The notes under the pieces are model-generated. The model worked only from the letters and a program-made list of their open reading frames with translations. It had not been told where the DNA came from and searched no databases. A DNA stretch of 41,889 nt from assembly GCA_002437735.1 (NCBI GenBank), contig DJRC01000072.1, positions 4,577 to 46,465 on the forward strand, in the 5' to 3' direction. Positions within the stretch are counted from its first letter, which is position 1; every line of letters starts with the position of its first letter. Source of the stretch: Oscillospiraceae bacterium UBA6370 (GTDB taxonomy: Bacteria; Bacillota; Clostridia; Oscillospirales; Oscillospiraceae). Positions 39,852 through 41,889 of the stretch are shown one piece after another. The position numbers were made by a program, and so were the translations under genes.

Positions 39852-40110
39852 AATATGTGGAATTGTGCAGATGAGGACAAGTAGCTCCCCCGTCCGCCCG
39901 CAAAGAGAGCTGCCGGCCGGTGCGAGGCAGCGGGGCGCGGAGAGCAAATATCACCTCGGAGCAGGCGTCTGAAGCCGCAGTAGGACAGCCCGGGTGCGAC
40001 CGTTACATCGCAGCATTTGAGCGGCTGCCGGAACGGCAGCAAGAAGAGTGGTACCGCAGAGTATGGTCATGCTTTGTCTCTTTCGTCGGGAGACAGAGCA
40101 TTTTTATTTT
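39852..40110 (+). promoter_or_regulatory. T-box riboswitch, isoleucine-specific (ATC specifier)
   Basis: A T-box leader that senses uncharged tRNA and allows read-through into ileS. The stem I distal region is seen as GAGAGCTGCCGG...GGTGCGAGGCAGC (39905-39931). The specifier is ATC at 39950-39952 within CAAATATCACC, matching isoleucine. The T-box core AGTGGTACCGCAG is at 40047-40059, ready to pair with the tRNA acceptor end. The terminator ATGCTTTGTCTC / GAGACAGAGCAT (40069-40080 with 40090-40101) is followed by TTTTTATTTT. All four expected parts are present in order. The specifier agrees with the downstream gene. Confidence 0.93.
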
Positions 40111-40147
40111 GCAACAAACAGAAAAATTCACATAAAGGAGACACAAC

Positions 40148-41889
40148 ATGGATTACAAAGCGACATTGAATATGCCGAAGTCCGGCTTCCCGATGCGCGC
40201 GGGCCTGCCCAAGCGTGAGCCCGAGATGCTCAAGCATTGGGAGGAAATGGACCTCTACAACCTCATGCTCAAGAAGAACGAGGGCAAGCCCCGCTTCTCC
40301 CTGCACGACGGCCCTCCGTTCTCCAACGGCGGACTGCACATGGGCCACGCGCTCAACAAGTCCCTCAAGGACTTCATCACCCGTTCCTATGCGATGCGCG
40401 GCTACTATACGCCCTATATCCCCGGCTGGGACAACCATGGTATGCCCATCGAGAGCGCCATCATCAAGGAGCAGAAGCTCAACCGCAAGGCCATGAGCGT
40501 CGCGGACTTCCGCACCGCCTGCCACCAGTATGCCGACAAGTACATCGGCATCCAGATGGAGGGCTTCAAGCGCATCGGCGTGCTCGGCGACTGGGAGCAT
40601 CCCTACAAGACCATGGACCCCGGCTTTGAGGCCGAGGAGGTCAAGGTCTTTGGCGCAATGTACAAGAAGGGCTACATCTACAAGGGCCTCAAGCCCGTGT
40701 ACTGGTGCTATCACGACGAGACGGCGCTGGCCGAGGCAGAGATCGAATATCAAGACGACCCCTGCACGACCGTGTACGTCAAGTTCCCGATGCACGACGA
40801 TCTCGGCAAGCTCAGCCATCTCGACAGGAGCAAGCTCAGCTTCGTCATTTGGACGACCACGATCTGGACGCTGCCCGGCAACCTCGCCATCGCGCTGCAT
40901 CCCGACGAGAGCTACGCCATCGTCCGCAACGACGACAACGGCGAGATGTACATCGTCGCCGAGGCGCTCGTCGAGAAGGTCATGGCCGTCGGCAAGGTCG
41001 AGCACTACACCGTCGTCGAGACCCACCCCGGCAATTTCTATGAGAATATGCTCGCGCAGCATCCGTTCCTGCCCAAGACGAGCCGTCTGGTCCTCGCCGA
41101 CTATGTCACGATGGATTCCGGTACGGGCTGCGTCCACACCGCGCCCGGCTTCGGCGCGGACGACTATCAGACCTGCCGCCGCTACGGCATGGACATGGTC
41201 GTGCCCGTCAACGATCAAGGCCGCCACACCGACTATGCCGGCAAGTACGAGGGGATGCTCGTGGAGGAGTCCAACCCCGTCATTCTCAACGACATGAAGG
41301 AGGCCGGCTCGCTCTTCGCTTCCGAGGAGATCGTGCACAGCTATCCGCATTGCTGGCGCTGCAAGAAACCCATCATCTTCCGCGCCACCCCGCAGTGGTT
41401 CTGCTCCGTCGATTCCTTTAAGGACGAGGCCTGCGCCGCATGCGACGACGTGCGCTGGGTCCCGGGCTGGGGCATCGACCGCATGAAGAGCATGATCCGC
41501 GAGCGCGCCGACTGGTGCATCAGCCGTCAGCGCCGCTGGGGTCTGCCCATTCCCGTGTTCTACTGCGCCGACTGCGGCAAGCCCGTCTGCACCGACGAGA
41601 CCATCGAGGCCGTGAGCAGGCTCTTTGCCGAAAAAGGCTCCAACGCCTGGTTTGAGATGGACGCCGCCGACATTCTGCCCAAGGGCTTCGCCTGCCCGCA
41701 CTGCGGCAAGAGCGCCGGCTTCACCAAGGAGGAGGACACGCTCGACGGCTGGTTCGACTCCGGCTCCACGCACTTCGCCGCGATGAAGAAGGATCAGGGC
41801 TTCTGGCCCGCCACGATGTACCTCGAGGGCCTCGACCAGTACCGCGGCTGGTTCCAGTCCTCCCTGCTGACCGCCGTGGGCGCGTTCGG
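40148..41889 (+). CDS. ileS: Isoleucyl-tRNA synthetase (3' end beyond window)
   Basis: A class I aminoacyl-tRNA synthetase charging tRNA-Ile with isoleucine. The 580 codons in the window contain the HIGH-type motif LHMGHALN near residue 63, PYIPGWDNHGMPIE, and the CP1 editing domain with VIWTTTIWTLPGNLAIALHP and GTGCVHTAPGFGADDY. RATPQWFCSV, CISRQRRWGLPIPVFYC and a Cys-pair zinc knuckle (CADCGKPVC, CPHCGK) follow. WFDSGSTHFA and LEGLDQYRGWFQSSLL reach the edge. The KMSKS loop and the anticodon-binding domain (about 350 residues) are outside. AAAGGAGA precedes the ATG. Expression is controlled by the T-box immediately upstream. Confidence 0.96.
   Translation, partial: MDYKATLNMPKSGFPMRAGLPKREPEMLKHWEEMDLYNLMLKKNEGKPRFSLHDGPPFSNGGLHMGHALNKSLKDFITRSYAMRGYYTPYIPGWDNHGMPIESAIIKEQKLNRKAMSVADFRTACHQYADKYIGIQMEGFKRIGVLGDWEHPYKTMDPGFEAEEVKVFGAMYKKGYIYKGLKPVYWCYHDETALAEAEIEYQDDPCTTVYVKFPMHDDLGKLSHLDRSKLSFVIWTTTIWTLPGNLAIALHPDESYAIVRNDDNGEMYIVAEALVEKVMAVGKVEHYTVVETHPGNFYENMLAQHPFLPKTSRLVLADYVTMDSGTGCVHTAPGFGADDYQTCRRYGMDMVVPVNDQGRHTDYAGKYEGMLVEESNPVILNDMKEAGSLFASEEIVHSYPHCWRCKKPIIFRATPQWFCSVDSFKDEACAACDDVRWVPGWGIDRMKSMIRERADWCISRQRRWGLPIPVFYCADCGKPVCTDETIEAVSRLFAEKGSNAWFEMDAADILPKGFACPHCGKSAGFTKEEDTLDGWFDSGSTHFAAMKKDQGFWPATMYLEGLDQYRGWFQSSLLTAVGAF

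Noticed and set aside
1..41889. CRISPR array, tRNA or rRNA genes
   Set aside because: No regularly spaced repeats and no recognisable tRNA or rRNA sequences were seen in reading both strands, though a tRNA search program was not available.

Overview
The window reads as a chromosomal, almost entirely housekeeping segment from a GC-rich member of the Clostridia, most likely a gut Oscillospirales (Ruminococcaceae/Oscillospiraceae-type) bacterium. The evidence is a Firmicutes-style ileS T-box leader, ricT/YaaT next to holB, an ECF sigma/zinc anti-sigma pair, LspA with the Bacillus-like active-site layout, a clostridial EF-G-like paralogue, strong AGGAGG ribosome binding sites, and many sigma-A promoters, several with a TGn extended -10. 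The taxonomic call is an inference. No tRNA, rRNA, CRISPR array, prophage or insertion sequence was seen.

Layout. 1-2508 (-): most of ppdK, cut by the window edge. 2734-4922 (+): holB and ricT with a long Arg/Gly tail, closed by a terminator. 5027-7083 (+): an ECF sigma factor coupled to a polytopic membrane protein, probably its regulator. 7162-8004 (+): Cof-type HAD phosphatase. 8005-8284: non-coding, with two bidirectional terminators flanking a tandem-hairpin element. 8285-13509 (-): an EF-G-like GTPase, then a two-gene unit of rlmB and a degenerate P-type-ATPase-like membrane protein. 13717-16425 (+): ftsH and a small membrane protein. 16468-19850 (-): an overlapping operon of FAD dehydrogenase, 2-hydroxyacid dehydrogenase and the DUF368 polyprenyl-phosphate translocase popT. 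20074-21486 (+): htrA. 21635-25494 (+): dusB, ECF sigma, zinc anti-sigma, lspA, rluD in tight succession. 25561-28901 (-): prmA, degV, mnmE. 29018-29431 (-): a single-domain EamA protein with atypical codon use. 29567-33848 (-): pnp, rpsO and an alanine/sodium symporter. 34173-38834 (+): a compact operon of a 28-residue membrane peptide, a YtrA-type GntR regulator, an ABC ATPase, an ABC permease, a membrane-anchored amidase and a TraX-family protein. 38872-39729 (-): nudC. 39852 to the end (+): T-box leader and partial ileS.

Themes. Most genes serve translation and RNA (holB excepted): ileS, rpsO, pnp, mnmE, dusB, rlmB, rluD, prmA and the EF-G-like protein. A second set serves the cell envelope: ftsH, htrA, lspA, popT, the two sigma/regulator pairs and the GntR-ABC-amidase-TraX operon.

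The strongest candidates for undescribed biology are: (1) a highly structured, pseudoknot-capable leader between rpsO and pnp; (2) the six-gene GntR-ABC operon that opens with a 28-residue membrane peptide and has a dyad operator at its start site; (3) the P-type ATPase-like pseudoenzyme co-transcribed with rlmB; (4) the EF-G-like GTPase with Asn at the catalytic His position; and (5) the RGG-like tail on RicT. Motif calls were made by eye; no database search or folding program was run.
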